From positions 5,456,501-5,520,500 of the forward strand of contig JAYKKI010000060.1 of the NCBI GenBank assembly GCA_039881145.1: a stretch of 64,000 bases of DNA, given 5' to 3'. Positions 11,894-23,594 of this stretch are shown one piece after another; position 1 is the stretch's first letter, and the number at the start of each line of letters is the position of its first letter. Made by a program: the position numbers and the translations under genes. Under the pieces are notes generated by a model that saw only the letters and a program-made list of their open reading frames with translations, did not search any database and was not told the origin of the DNA. This DNA comes from Druceiella hillmani. Taxonomy: Eukaryota; Arthropoda; Insecta; Lepidoptera; Hepialidae.

Positions 11894-12673
11894 AATATCA
11901 TGTCAAGTGCTCATATAGTAGGAACATTATTTTGTATCAGCTCAATCATATTATGTTATTTGGTTTCATGTAGAAATTTAAGATTTACCAGAATGTTTAT
12001 AGAACACAAATAATATAAACAAAATTCCATCACTTTCGTTTCCCTGTTTAATTTTTTTTCATAAAAAATTGTAGAAATAACTTCACGTTCATATTTATTT
12101 CCTTTTTTATTTCTATGACCTACGAAATAATAATACTTTTTGTGAAAGTTATAAATACTGCTTATAACATAACGCAAAAACTTTCAGATTATTATACACA
12201 AACGTTTCCAGACATTTTTTTTTCCGGACCGTTTATTAAAACTTTGCACAACTAGAATGACAAGAAGTTGCATAATAAACGAGACTTGAAATGTCCAAGA
12301 TATAAAAGAAACCTAATACTTTACAGCATTCTCACATAATTTAATAATTTTACAGCACTCTCATATACCTCACCCGAATATAGCAGTACAAATACACCAG
12401 CAACCAATATATCTGGTACACAGTACAGTAATATTAGAGTGGTTGTCCAAAATATTTGAGCACTTCTGGTGTAGTCAGTGACCTGGAGATTTCTTTTTTA
12501 ATCGATAATATGAGTAGTTAATTGGAAACCAACAATTTTTAAGTTTAAAAAAACATGAGCCCTATAAGGGGTAGAGTAAAAGACCGAAAATATACGTGTA
12601 TATTGAACAAAAAACTATTTTAATTTCATTTTCCCCAGGTTTTCACATTCATTAACTATTGCTAGAGAATCAC
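11894..12673. other. AT-rich unique sequence, no gene recognised
   Basis: No recognisable coding or repeat structure. A 73-codon minus-strand frame (11956-12177) is AT-rich chance. Confidence 0.5.
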
Positions 12674-12708
12674 TTCATTTAACTATTATATCGTAATAGT
12701 TAAATGAA
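12674..12708. repeat. Perfect hairpin, 15-bp arms
   Basis: TTCATTTAACTATTA pairs exactly with TAATAGTTAAATGAA across a 5-base loop (TATCG). Confidence 0.85.
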
Positions 12709-12857
12709 ATGAATAGACTCTTTCATGAATATAACTGAAAGATTTAACAACGCATCATTCATACTTTTCAGACTTAAACTTGCAAAGAAACAATTTTTGA
12801 AAAGTTCGAGTCTGATATTTGCTATTCCTGCGATATATGATTTATATAAATTACCAA

Positions 12858-13465
12858 CCCAGGTCTCAGGGTCCTTTCAGGGATCCGCAACATTCCCCTC
12901 AAACAAAAATGGGGACCTTCGAAGGTCCCCTAATAGCGTCCCGTTACTACCATCCAGCGTTTCCATGTAACGAGGTTAAGTTCCCAATTAATGCGCTATT
13001 TACCACAGCCATTCTTTCAATGACGCATTTTCGAACGCTTCAAATACCTCAAAAATTGGTCCACTTTCAACCAAGTCTCGGTGACTAAAGATACTACTTT
13101 CCAAAAAATACTACGCTACTGATATGTAACGCATGCTCTTTATCAAAACTGTATGCCCATAATCGTGCTCACTCCAATGAAAAGAAACTTGACTCATATC
13201 ATGCGTCTCAAAACCGCAAGATAATACCGAGCTGTCTCTCAAACCAAATCTAAACATACTGGCTCGGAAAATGCCATGCCCCGTAAGAAATTGTGAAGCG
13301 TAATAGTCGCTTTTGAGCCAGGTTTTATTCAACCGCTCAGATACATCGGGAAAAACAATCTTGTGTCTTTCTTTTAGAATTCGGAAAAGCGCACCTAGAT
13401 TGCCAATGAATACAAACCGTCTCCAAAACAGGTATCTTATACAATATGTACAAATAAAACTATTC
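12858..13465 (-). pseudogene. Degenerate LINE ORF2 C-terminal tail, copy 1
   Basis: Reading the minus strand, the frame from about 13400 down to 13111 gives a region with FPDVSERL and then SQFLTGHGIFRASMFRFGLR. This matches the conserved C-terminal region after the reverse transcriptase in R1/I/Jockey-type non-LTR retrotransposons, where a Q-LTGHG-F motif precedes a Cys/His zinc-knuckle-like segment. Here the Cys/His residues are mostly lost: only one Cys-Gly remains, and His and the last Cys are replaced by Gln and Trp, so the copy is dead. The 3' side contains a perfect 20-bp palindrome at 12911-12930. The copy is 5'-truncated with no RT or endonuclease domain. It is paralogous to the adjacent copy 2 in the same orientation. 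Confidence 0.7.
12911..12930. repeat. Perfect 20-bp palindrome in the LINE 3' region
   Basis: GGGGACCTTCGAAGGTCCCC is fully self-complementary. The paralogous copy retains a decayed version at 13538-13553 (GGACCGTCGAAGGTCC), so the hairpin belongs to the ancestral 3' untranslated region. Confidence 0.85.
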
Positions 13466-14160
13466 CCGCCATTTTTACGCGGATTTTCTCAGGGCCTCTC
13501 CTGGGCCCCGTAACGACCCACCTCATACAAAAGAAAGGACCGTCGAAGGTCCCCTAGTAATATCCCGTATCTACAATCACAGCACTTCCACTCAACAGGG
13601 TTAGAGTCTGTCCCTTTTCAAAGAATCATTTAGTGTCTCCATCTTTTCTAGAATGCATTTTGCGAACACTCTAAATAACTCAAAGATCGGTCCATTCTCA
13701 ACCAAGTGTCGGTAACTAAAGATAGCACGTTCTACGGCTCCGCGTGATTCTACGTTAATATTTAGGCGCATGGTCTCTAACAAAACTCTACGTGCATCAT
13801 CGTGCTCACTGTAGTGGAACAAAATGTGACTCGAGTCCTGCGTTTCAAATCCGCAGGTACACACCGGGCTATCTCTAATGGCGAATCTGTGTAAACTGGC
13901 ATGAAATGCACCATTTGCCGTTAAGAATTGGGAAGCCACTTAGCCACTCGAACATATCGATGAAGAACAACCTGATCGTTTCACTCTTGAAATCAGGAGC
14001 GGTCCACCTAGACTGCCAATTAGCAACGACGATCTCTAAAATACGTCTCTTTCTATCAACAAGGGGTTCTTCAGCCAAAAGCCCGCATCAAGAATCTTAC
14101 CTCGTGCCAAGACGAAATTTACAAATAAAACTAAAGACCAGCAAAATACTTCAAAAATAT
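13466..14160 (-). pseudogene. Degenerate LINE ORF2 C-terminal tail, copy 2 (frameshifted)
   Basis: On the minus strand, a first frame (14078 down to about 13930) reads EEPLVDRKRRILEIV, then WQSRW. After a +1/-1 frameshift near 13930 a second frame (13939 to 13601) reads SQFLTANGAFHASLHRFAIR, then CTCG and SSHILFHYSE. This is the order expected at the C-terminus of R1/I/Jockey-type LINE ORF2: a WQ..W region, the Q-LTGHG-like motif, then a CxC...H...C knuckle. The G of LTGHG and the final Cys are changed (LTANG, and Tyr for Cys). The higher G+C than the surroundings fits a coding ancestry. No RT catalytic domain is present. Confidence 0.72.
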
Positions 14161-14640
14161 TGACCTACATGAGAGCATCTCTTTAAATGCTGTAACAAGA
14201 AAGAATGAAAAAACTTCGCCATACGCAGACACTATTGTATCAACAGTTTCCAAACTTTCCCTGCTGTCACACATTCGAACTTCGACGAAGCGTAAATCGA
14301 GATCGTAACACAATTCGAATAACATCGAAGATCGGATCCCTAAGTTTCAACAATCGCTACATATATATTCAGCTGACTAACTTATTTCTACAGTCTCTGC
14401 CAATCTTCCCCCACACATCCCCGGTACAAGACGAACCCGCACATCGCACGACGCTTTATTGCAAATGTAAATTACTCCTTCCTGAGCGTCGGTTTTATGG
14501 GGCACAGCATCCACCCCTCTCCTCTCGTCATCCACGCGAATATTTTTAACACATCGCAAGCCATAATCTTGATTATATCTCGCGTCCGCTCGAGCAAGAA
14601 ACGGTAATTTTCTAACGATCATCGCCTTTATGGATCGTCA
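14161..14640 (-). other. GC-richer segment upstream of the LINE tail, possible further LINE or exon remnant
   Basis: This stretch continues the raised G+C of the LINE remnants. Minus-strand frames at 14377-14622 (81 codons, including YGLRCVKNIRVDDERRGVDA) and 14131-14325 (64 codons) are open but I recognise no domain. They may be upstream LINE sequence too decayed to read, another mobile element or an unrelated exon. Confidence 0.3.
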
Positions 14641-15843
14641 TTAGTATTATACAGTTATGGAAGATGAATCATGCAGATACGGAGACATCGTCAAAATGTT
14701 TATACTGAAAAGAATTTTGGGAGAATTGAGGGTATGTAGAGATAGCGGGTAACGAGATTTTAGGTGGATGCTGTGGAAGACTTTCTTCGTTATCATTACA
14801 TATTAAAGTTAAATACTTTTTAAGAAATAGCTTTTACCTAAGATTTTCCTTATTTAGATTTTTGGTTGGCGTGTGGGATTTTCCACATCTCATAAGTACC
14901 CTTAACCGATAGTACCTTGAACTTGTAACGCGAGCATTAATAATTGAAAATTTATGTCCCTTAGAAACTAATCGATAGGATAATATGTAGATTTTAAATT
15001 GGTTTTTCAAGCGTTACTCAATAGAAGTTGAATTTAAATCGGTGCAGTAATTTTTGAATAATGCTCACAAAAAATAATAGAAAATGGTGAAATTAAAAAC
15101 AAACAAAAAAAGCCCATTACGAAATATTCATTCCAAACTTCAGCTAGTCTAAATTTTAGTTTTAACTCCAATATAAAGGAGTACAATAATTTTTGTACGA
15201 TGCCCTGACAAGCAAACAAACTGAGAAAGAGAAAAAAAACAAGTACTAAGATAAAAAGTTCATAAGAAAATATATATTCACAACAAAAGTTAACAAAGTT
15301 TATTAAGAATTATTTCTTCAGGATAAATGATTTAGATTTTAAACTAAGCCTCGTACATCATTATAATAAAAGTTCCTTTCAAATTAGTTCAATAATTACG
15401 TGTTGCTTTAACAAACAGGCAGACACAAACATTTTTGAACGTTTCCTTGGTACAAAATTTTAAAAACGTCATACTCGATATAGAATATTCATATATACAA
15501 CTTTGATTCGTCCTTATCATGAAACATTTTGTATAATTGTCTTTATCAAACTCTTTAAGTTATAGAAAGTGTAGTGATATTTCTTGGAAAATTAATTACA
15601 TTTTTTGTCATTGGTTTATTCCTAGAATTTTTCCCTTTTTAATTAGGCAATTTTAGTATAACTTTTCCTGCAATGTAATTCGCTTTCACTACCACTGATA
15701 CTTGTTAAAAGACGGTGTGGATTCATAGAATACGTCTCAAGATTTTAATCGACTAAATGGCCTCTATTATATCAAGCACAAACAAGTATACAATCCTTTC
15801 TTTTTATAGCAATTATTTCGTTTATGTCACTAATAACTAATTA
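14641..15843. other. AT-rich unique sequence, no gene recognised
   Basis: Nothing recognisable on either strand. Confidence 0.5.
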
Positions 15844-16010
15844 CTAGCTGACCCGTGCGAAGTCTTCGCACTATATCGCCATCTAGCGTGTTCCAAGTAT
15901 ACAATTTGGCTAAGATATTTGATGTGTCGCCCACATATGGCGCTCATGCCAGTTGTTATAAAAATTAATTTTTTTATTAACAAAAATATTTTTTTCGAAT
16001 TTTTTTATAT
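15844..16010 (-). mobile_element. Helitron-like 3' terminus, minus orientation
   Basis: Read on the minus strand this ends in a short hairpin (TGCGAAG/CTTCGCA), then CGGGTCAG and CTAG followed by T. It is almost the same terminus as the element at 16668-17084, but facing the other way. The 5' end of this copy is not visible. The two ends could also be the terminal inverted repeats of one ~1.24-kb composite element. Confidence 0.45.
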
Positions 16011-16667
16011 TTTTCGCCCAAAGTAGAAAACATAAGCTTTAAGTGGGTATTTTTTTTATTTTTTTTGGTGCAGTAGTTAAAGAGATCGAGCTGCTCGACC
16101 AAAAAACAGCTTTTAGAAATAATATATTTAGATATTATGTTTTTTTAAACACATCTTTTCCCTTAATAACAGTCTTAACCTCTTTGGAACCTCATACCAT
16201 ATTTCTTCAAATTTTCAATATGCTACTACTCTCGTGTCTTTCTCAGTCTGAATCTGCTGTCTCTCTTTCAGTAAATGCATTCTGGGCAGCAACTATCTAC
16301 ACTTTCTCCATAGCCAAACCGTCTTGAAATTGCAATTTTTTTTAAGTAGAATGTCTTACGCCGCGATGTGAAATTATTCATAGCTAAGTTCGTGTTAAAC
16401 TAAATTTTGTTTCAGAAATTAAAATTGACAAGTTAGACACGGATGATTCTGATTCAGGTGTCTCCGTCTGGAATTCTATCTTTAGTATATTGACCATAGA
16501 GTACATAATGATTTCTGTATAATCCATACATTTTATTCAGATATATTCTATAAAGTTAATCGGGATTTATATCTAAGAGATGTTTTATAAAAACATATAA
16601 TTTAATTTTAAATATCGTATAGTTTTATTTGAAATTCAATGAAGTATGTAATTTTTATACGTTTTTA
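16011..16667. other. Sequence between two opposed Helitron-like ends
   Basis: Contains a 94-codon plus-strand frame (16043-16327) with hydrophobic segments but no recognisable domain. The stretch near 16190-16320 is slightly less AT-rich. No gene is called. Confidence 0.35.
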
Positions 16668-17084
16668 TCATCATCATATATATTAATACGCTAAGGTTAA
16701 GATGTTACTATCCCTTTTTAGAAAAAATCTCACAACTAATCCACATAAATTATATATCATTTTATAGATAATTGCTTGCTCTACCGGCATCCACAACTAA
16801 AAAATTTATTATTGCTATTGTTTTTGCAAATTAATTAATTATTAAAATTATATACACAAAACAGCAATGCTGCCATCTAACGGCTCAACGTCAATATGAT
16901 TGACGGTCGGTAAAATTTTTGTTTAATTTCAAATTCACTCACGTATAAATAAAGTGGCGCTTTAGCTCAATGCTTTTGATACTTGCGCCTCTATATGTCA
17001 ATTTTAGTAAAATATTTGTTTGATCTGTCATCTGAGCTTCATAATGGAATAAATAATGCGAAGACTTCGCACGGGTCACGCTAG
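16668..17084 (+). mobile_element. Helitron-like non-autonomous element, copy 1 (417 bp)
   Basis: The element starts with TC after an A (A|TCATCATCATATATATTAATACGC). It ends with a hairpin (TGCGAAG, one-base loop, CTTCGCA), nine bases, then CTAG followed by T. A 5' TC, a 3' subterminal hairpin, a CTRR end and insertion between A and T are the Helitron hallmarks. A second copy at 50642-51069 has the same boundaries and is nearly identical. Inside, CGTCAAT and ATTGACG form another perfect hairpin. No Rep/helicase is encoded. A SINE-like reading on the opposite strand, ending in a TGA-rich microsatellite, is the main alternative. Confidence 0.6.
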
Positions 17085-17472
17085 TTATGTTAATATTTTG
17101 ATAGCATTATTTGTTGCAGTATTTCGAAGTACCTATGATTTTTTCTCGTACGCGACAGTGTTAAACTTTTAATTATTATTATAAATGATGTTTTATCAAC
17201 CGCAATTGCGTGCATATATCCGTTTGTGAAAGTGCTTGCTCTTAGTGCATGCACCGATATATTTTGCTATTTGATTCGCGAGTTAAAACAAACGTTTAAG
17301 GATGCTAGAAGTTTATAAACGGTTTGCAAGCCCATTCTGGCTACGTAACAGTTTTAGTTTTATGGTCTGGTTTTTTAAGATTACCTTTTTTTTATATCAC
17401 ATAATATCTATGATGATTTCAGATACTGTCGGATGGAGCTGAAATGGAGTTTTCAAAAAAGGAGCAAATAAC
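17085..17472. other. Unique sequence, no gene recognised
   Basis: Mixed-composition DNA without recognisable features between the Helitron-like element and the 109-bp array. Confidence 0.45.
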
Positions 17473-18520
17473 ATTTTTTGATTTACGTTTTTAACACAAA
17501 ATAAAAAATATTTCTGAAAATCAACAAAATTACTAAGCAAATAAGTACTATTAAAGTTTGTAAGTCCAATTTTAAAAAATGTTAGTTTGTGGAAGTTACG
17601 ACGAAACCAAAACTAAATATTTCGGAAAATCAAGAAAATTAATATGCAAGTGAGTAATATTAAAGTTTGTAATTACTATTTTGAAAAATATTAGTTTGTG
17701 GAAGTTATGACGAAACCAAAACTAAATATTTTGGAAAATGAAGAAAATTAATACGGAAGTAAGTAATATTAAAGTTTGTAATTACTATTTTGAAAAATGT
17801 TAGTTTGTGGAAGTTATGACGAAACCAAAACTAAATATTTTGGAAAATTAAGAAAATTAATACGGAAGTAAGTAATATTAAAGTTTGTAATTACTATTTT
17901 GAAAAATGTTAGTTTGTGGAAGTTATGACGAAACCAAAACTAAATATTTTGGAAAATTAAGAAAATTAATACGGAAGTAAGTAATATTAAAGTTTGTAAT
18001 TACAATTTTGAAAAATGTTAGTTGGTGGAAGTTACGACGAAGCCAAAACTAAATATTTCGGAAAATCAAGAAAATTAATATGCAAATAAGTACTATTAAA
18101 GTTTGTAATTACTATTTTGAATAATGTTAGTTTGTGGAAGTTATGACGAAACCAAAACTAAATATTTTGGAAAATCAAGAAAATTAATACGGAAGTAAGT
18201 AATATTAAAGTCTGTAATTACAATTTTGAAAAATGTTAGTTTGTGGAAGTTATTACGAAACCAAAACCATATATTTCGGAAAATCAACAAAATTAATAAG
18301 CAAGTAAGTAATATTGAAGTTTGTAATTACTATTTTGAAAAATGTTAGTTTTTGGAAGTTATGACGAAACGGAAACTAAATATTTTGGAAAATCAACAAA
18401 ATTAATAAGCAAATAAGTAATATTAAAATTTGTAATTACAATTTTGAATAATGTTAACTTGTGGAGTAAAAATGAATGATTGTAATCACAATATTAAAAA
18501 CAAGTTAACTTGTGGAAGTG
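17473..18520. repeat. 109-bp tandem array, ~9.5 copies
   Basis: TTAGTTTGTGGAAGTT recurs at 17582, 17691, 17800, 17909, 18018, 18127, 18236, 18345 and (diverged) 18454, always 109 bp apart. Central units are most alike and the edge units are more diverged, as expected from unequal exchange. Confidence 0.95.
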
Positions 18521-19036
18521 TGTTATACACAGTGTCAAATAAAAATGAATTGAACGTATAAATATTTTGAGTATCATAGAACAAAATATACAATAAATAC
18601 ACATGAAGAATTTATATCAGTAAACAATGAATAATTCTCCGTTGTAAACACTTATAAAGATAGAAGTGGAAAAATAAATAAAAAGAAAAAGCATAAACAA
18701 ATTTATCAAGGCACATAAGTTAACAATATAAAAAGAAAGAATAAAATAATTTCTAAATACTTAAACAATGGAATCAACGGAAAAAGTTATGGACAGATTA
18801 AAATAACAGAGGCTGGATAGATGTAATGGAAAGTATTAAGGAGATAAAAGATATGAAAAGGAAAAATAAAACGAAAACTTATTTTTATTTTCCGAGTGAA
18901 CATTGTGAAGAAAGCCAAGGTCAATGAAATCTGCAGAGCTTAGGTAGGTTTTCAACTTACCCGACGTTTTAGTCTGCGAGTTATAAGTTGATCAAATAAT
19001 TATTACTTACATAAATAAGCAACATATATCTTGCTT
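18521..19036. other. AT-rich unique sequence
   Basis: A-rich on the plus strand, with no recognisable feature. Confidence 0.45.
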
Positions 19037-19125
19037 ATAAGTGTAAAATTAATCTTAATAAGTGTAAAATTAATCTTTATAAGTGTAAAATTAATCTTTA
19101 CTAACGTAAAAATAATCTTAAAGAA
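19037..19125. repeat. Short tandem repeat, ~20-bp unit, ~4 copies
   Basis: Four imperfect copies of TATAAGTGTAAAATTAATCT, the last diverged. They lie directly before the 157-bp array. Confidence 0.8.
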
Positions 19126-19129
19126 CATT

Positions 19130-21960
19130 TTATAACTATAAAAATGTGAACGTATAAAAATTAATTGACATTTTCTATTGATCTAGAAAAATCAAGTAAA
19201 CACGTAGAAAGGAATAGCAAAGTTTTTCAAAGAATGTGTTGTGCAATTCTAAATAAGAATTTCGTGTAAAGGCTGTTTCTGAGAAGAATGTGAATGCATA
19301 AAAATTAATTGACTTTTTTAATTGATCCAGAAAAATCAAGTAAACACTACGCATTTCAACGTCGAAAGGAATAGCGAAGTTTTTCAAAGAATGTGTTGTA
19401 CAATTCTATATAAGAATTTCGTGTAAAGACTATTTCTGAGAAGAATGTGAATGCATAAAAATTAATTGACTTTTTTAATTGATCCAGAAAAATCAAGTAA
19501 ACACTACGCATTTCAACGTCGAAAGGAATAGCGAAGTTTTTCAAAGAATGTGTTGTACAATTCTATATAAGAATTTCGTGTAAAGGCTGTTTCTGAGAAG
19601 AATGTGAATGCATAAAAATTAATTGACTTTTTTAATTGATCCAGAAAAGTCAAGTAAACACTACGCATTTCAACGTCGAAAGGAATAGCGAAGTTTTTCA
19701 AAGAATGTGTTGTGCAATTCTAAATAAGAATTTCGTGTAAAGGCTGTTTCTGAGAAGAATGTGAATGCATAAAAATTAATTGACTTTTTTAATTGATCCA
19801 GAAAAATCAAGTAAACACTACGCATTTCAACGTCGAAAGGAATAGCGAAGTTTTTCAAAGAATGTGTTGTACAATTCTATATAAGAATTTCGTGTAAAGA
19901 CTATTTCTGAGAAGAATGTGAATGCATAAAAATTAATTGACTTTTTTAATTGATCCAGAAAAGTCAAGTAAACACTATGCATTTCAACATAGGAAGGAGT
20001 AGTGAACTTTTTTAAAGAATGTGTTGTACAATTCTAAATAAGAATTTCGTGTAAAGGCTGTTAATGAGAAGAATGTAAATGCATAAAAATTAATTGACCT
20101 TTTTTAATTTATCCAGAAAAGTCAAGTAAACACTATGCATTTCAACATAGGAAGGAGTAGTGAACTTTTTCAAAGAATGTATTTTAAAATTCTAAATAAG
20201 AATTTCGTGTAAAGGCTGTTTTTGAGAAGAATGTGAATGCATAAAATTTAATTGACGATTTTAATTAATCCAGAAAAGTCAAGTAAACACTATGCAATTT
20301 AAAATAGGAAGGAGTAGCAAACTTTTTCAAAGTATGTGTTGTACAATTCTAAATAAGAATTTTGTGTAAAGCCTGTTTCTGAGAAGAATGTGAATGCATA
20401 AAAATTAACTGACTTTTTTAATTGATCCAGAAAAGTCAAGTAAACACTACCCATTTCAACATAGAAAAGAGTAGTGAACTTTTTCAAAGAATGTATTGGA
20501 AAATTCTAAATAAGAATTTCGTGTAAAGACTGTTTTTGAGAAGAATGTGAATGCATAAAAATTAATTGACTTTTTTAATTGATCCAGAAAAGTCAAGTAA
20601 ACACTATGCATTTCAACATAGGAAGGAGTAGTGAACTTTTTTAAAGAATGTGTTGTACAATTCTAAATAAGAATTTCGTGTAAAGGCTGTTAATGAGAAG
20701 AATGTAAATGCATAAAAATTAATTGACCTTTTTTAATTTATCCAGAAAAGTCAAGTAAACACTATGCATTTCAACATAGGAAGGAGTAGTGAACTTTTTC
20801 AAAGAATGTATTTTAAAATTCTAAATAAGAATTTCGTGTAAAGGCTGTTTTTGAGAAGAATGTGAATGCATAAAAATTAATTGACGATTTTAATTAATCC
20901 AGAAAAGTCAAGTAAACACTATGCAATTTAAAATAGGAAGGAGTAGCCAACTTTTTCAAAGTATGTGTTGTACAATTCTAAATAAGAATTTTGTGTAAAG
21001 CCTGTTTCTGAGAAGAATGTGAATGCATAAAAATTAACTGACTTTTTTAATTGATCCAGAAAAGTCAAGTAAACACTACCCATTTCAACATAGAAAAGAG
21101 TAGTGAACTTTTTCAAAGAATGTATTGGAAAATTCTAAATAAGAATTTCGTGTAAAGACTGTTTTTGAGAAGAATGTGAATGCATAAAAATTAATTGACG
21201 ATTTTAATTGATCCAGAAAAGTCAAGTAAACACTACGCAATCTAACATAGGAAGGAGTTGCGAACTTTTTCAAAGTATGTGTTGTACAATTCTAAATAAA
21301 AATTGCGTGTAAAGGCTGTTTTTGAGAAGAATGTGAATGCATAAAAATTAATTGACGATTTTAATTAATCCAGAAAAGTCAAGTAAACACTACGCAATTT
21401 AACATAGGAAGGAGTTGCGAACTTTTTCAAAGTATGTGTTGTACAATTCTAAATAAGAATTTGGTATAAAGGCTGTTTCAGAAAATAATGTGAACGCATA
21501 CAAATTAATTGACGTTTTCTATTGATCCTGAAAAGTCAAGTAAACCCTATGCATTTCAACATAGAAAGGAGTAGCGAACTTTTTCAAAGAATGTGTTGTA
21601 CAATTCTAAATAAGAATTTCGTGTAAAGGCTGTTTCAGAAAAGAATGTGAACGCATACAAATTAATTGACGTTTTCTATTGATCCTGAAAAGTCAAGTAA
21701 ACCCTATGCATTTCAACATAGGAAGGAGTAGCGAACTTTTTCAATGAATGTATTTCTACATAAAGTACTCCCTTTACACGAAATTTTTGAAGCTGTTCAA
21801 AAGAAGGATGTGAACGCATCAAAATTAATTGACATTTTTTATTGATCCAGAAAAGTTAAGTAATCACTACGCATTTTAAAGCAGAAAGTAGTAGCGAAGT
21901 TTTTCAAAGAATATTTGTAAAATTCTAAGTAAGAATTGTATACAAAGGCTGTGAATCCAT
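19130..21960. repeat. 157-bp tandem array, ~18 copies, with a 629-bp higher-order repeat
   Basis: A 157-bp unit containing AATGCATAAAAATTAATTGAC and TCAAGTAAACACTA repeats through this interval. The segment of about four units at 19977-20605 is duplicated nearly identically 629 bp downstream (20606-21234), which is a higher-order repeat. The minus strand of each unit contains a ~62-codon open frame, but 157 is not a multiple of three, so the frames cannot fuse; I regard them as repeat by-products. Edge units are more diverged. Confidence 0.95.
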
Positions 21961-23563
21961 AACTCATGTCTCTATAACTTGTATTATAAATAAAGTATAA
22001 CAATAAATTGGGAATGAAACGTCACGCCTGATGGATATAAGGCTTTATTTTAAGTAGACACGTGTACCATGTGATAAGTTATCTACACTTTCCTTAATGT
22101 TTTAAGGTGCTTTATATAATATTTTAAGGGGGCTTTCTATTTTGCAATTAGGATGAAAGATGTAAAATGTATGTTTTAATGCATAAACACCTTGATTATT
22201 AAAAGCTATTAAGATTGCTCCGAGCAAAAGCCCAGCTTCAAGATGAAGTTACAAAAGACATCAAGCGATCAGTGTGTTACCCACTTCAAAGCACCATGCT
22301 TCATTCGAAAGATTCATGATGTATCTTTATACAAATTTATCAATCAAATATGTATATCAAACTCGTTTGTCAACAACTATATGTATTATTGTACATGACC
22401 GCATGACACCGTCCAATTATGGCTTGTTAAATTGGATGCTTGACGAGATAACAGCTGTGGATTCAAGTTACAGTTTTGTCTCATCTCAGAAATCAAGGCA
22501 TTCCATTAGAAATATTTATAACTTTACTTCGTTTACTGTATAAATGAATTTAATTTGTGTTTTACATTTAATGCAATATATTAGTTATTATTTTGCTGCA
22601 TTTTTCAAGATTCGGTAGATATATGATCGAAAAAACTTTTAATATAATATCCCGTTTAAATATTTTTTTACCACAACTTACAAAATTTTGCGATAAACAA
22701 AATAGGCATAAAAAAATTTCGTGGGAAATATAAAAATATTACATCAATATGCAATTCTGGACGGAATCTTCCTTTATTTATCGACTTTATACTGTTGTTT
22801 ATTCTACCAACAGTTACTTATTGAAACGAAAATTATCTAAATTCTGAAACTTAATTAGAATCCAATAAGAATTGAAATATTTTTTAGTCTGGACTTACTG
22901 CAAGGGAATTTACTTGAATATCATTTGAAAAAAAAAAAACAAATAAAAAAATAAACCTAATGTGAAGAAAGTTTATTTTCAAAATGTTAAAATAATCCAA
23001 CAAAATTTCAGCATTAAGTACAAGCGCAGATGTCTTAGATCTTATTTCTAAGTATTTTTAAAACCTCTCGTTCAACTTTATTTTATATTCCCAATATTTA
23101 TAAACAGTATAATACACTTTTCCAATCCACACTTTTCTTTATTTCTAAACCCGATTAAAACTAGATATATTTTTTCAATATTATTCATTATATATCCTAA
23201 TTTCGTAGGAAAATTTCCTGGATGACTGAAAGCCAAAGTGTGGCTAATAAAATTATATAGTTATTATTTCGTTAAAATTATGAATTTGTTTAAACACAGG
23301 TTTTCGTAAATTACTACACATTTCCTTTATTCAACTAACTCCTGGTTCTTGCTCACGTATTCCAAATAGTCGTACAACTTGAGAATATTTTCTTATCCCA
23401 TTCACTTTAAATCTTCAAATAAAAAGTGATTTTATATGAGATTTTTTATTTTCTCCACCAAAAAGTCAGTTTTATCAAATTTAGTTTTATTTTATAGTAT
23501 ATCATTAAAAATAATATTGCAAACGTGACATCAGATATAAACTATTTAGATTATTTAGGTTAA
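21961..23563. other. Unique sequence, no confident gene
   Basis: The region 22200-22540 is less AT-rich and has an 89-codon plus-strand frame (22274-22543), but I see no domain and the translation resembles no family I know. The rest is AT-rich. Confidence 0.35.

Positions 23564-23590
<27 letters not shown>
23564..23590. repeat. (TA)n microsatellite
   Basis: About 13 uninterrupted AT dinucleotides. Confidence 0.95.

Positions 23591-23594
<4 letters not shown>

Noticed and set aside
19175..21273. Series of 62-70-codon minus-strand frames suggesting a small gene family
   Set aside because: They recur every 157 bp because of the satellite; the period is not a multiple of three and the frames show no coding constraint.
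22018..22060. GAAACGTC followed by CCTGATGG, resembling hammerhead parts
   Set aside because: The core reads CTGATGG, not CTGANGA, and stems I-III could not be paired.
22274..22543. 89-codon plus-strand frame as a gene
   Set aside because: Composition is plausible but no domain, homology memory or splice context supports it.
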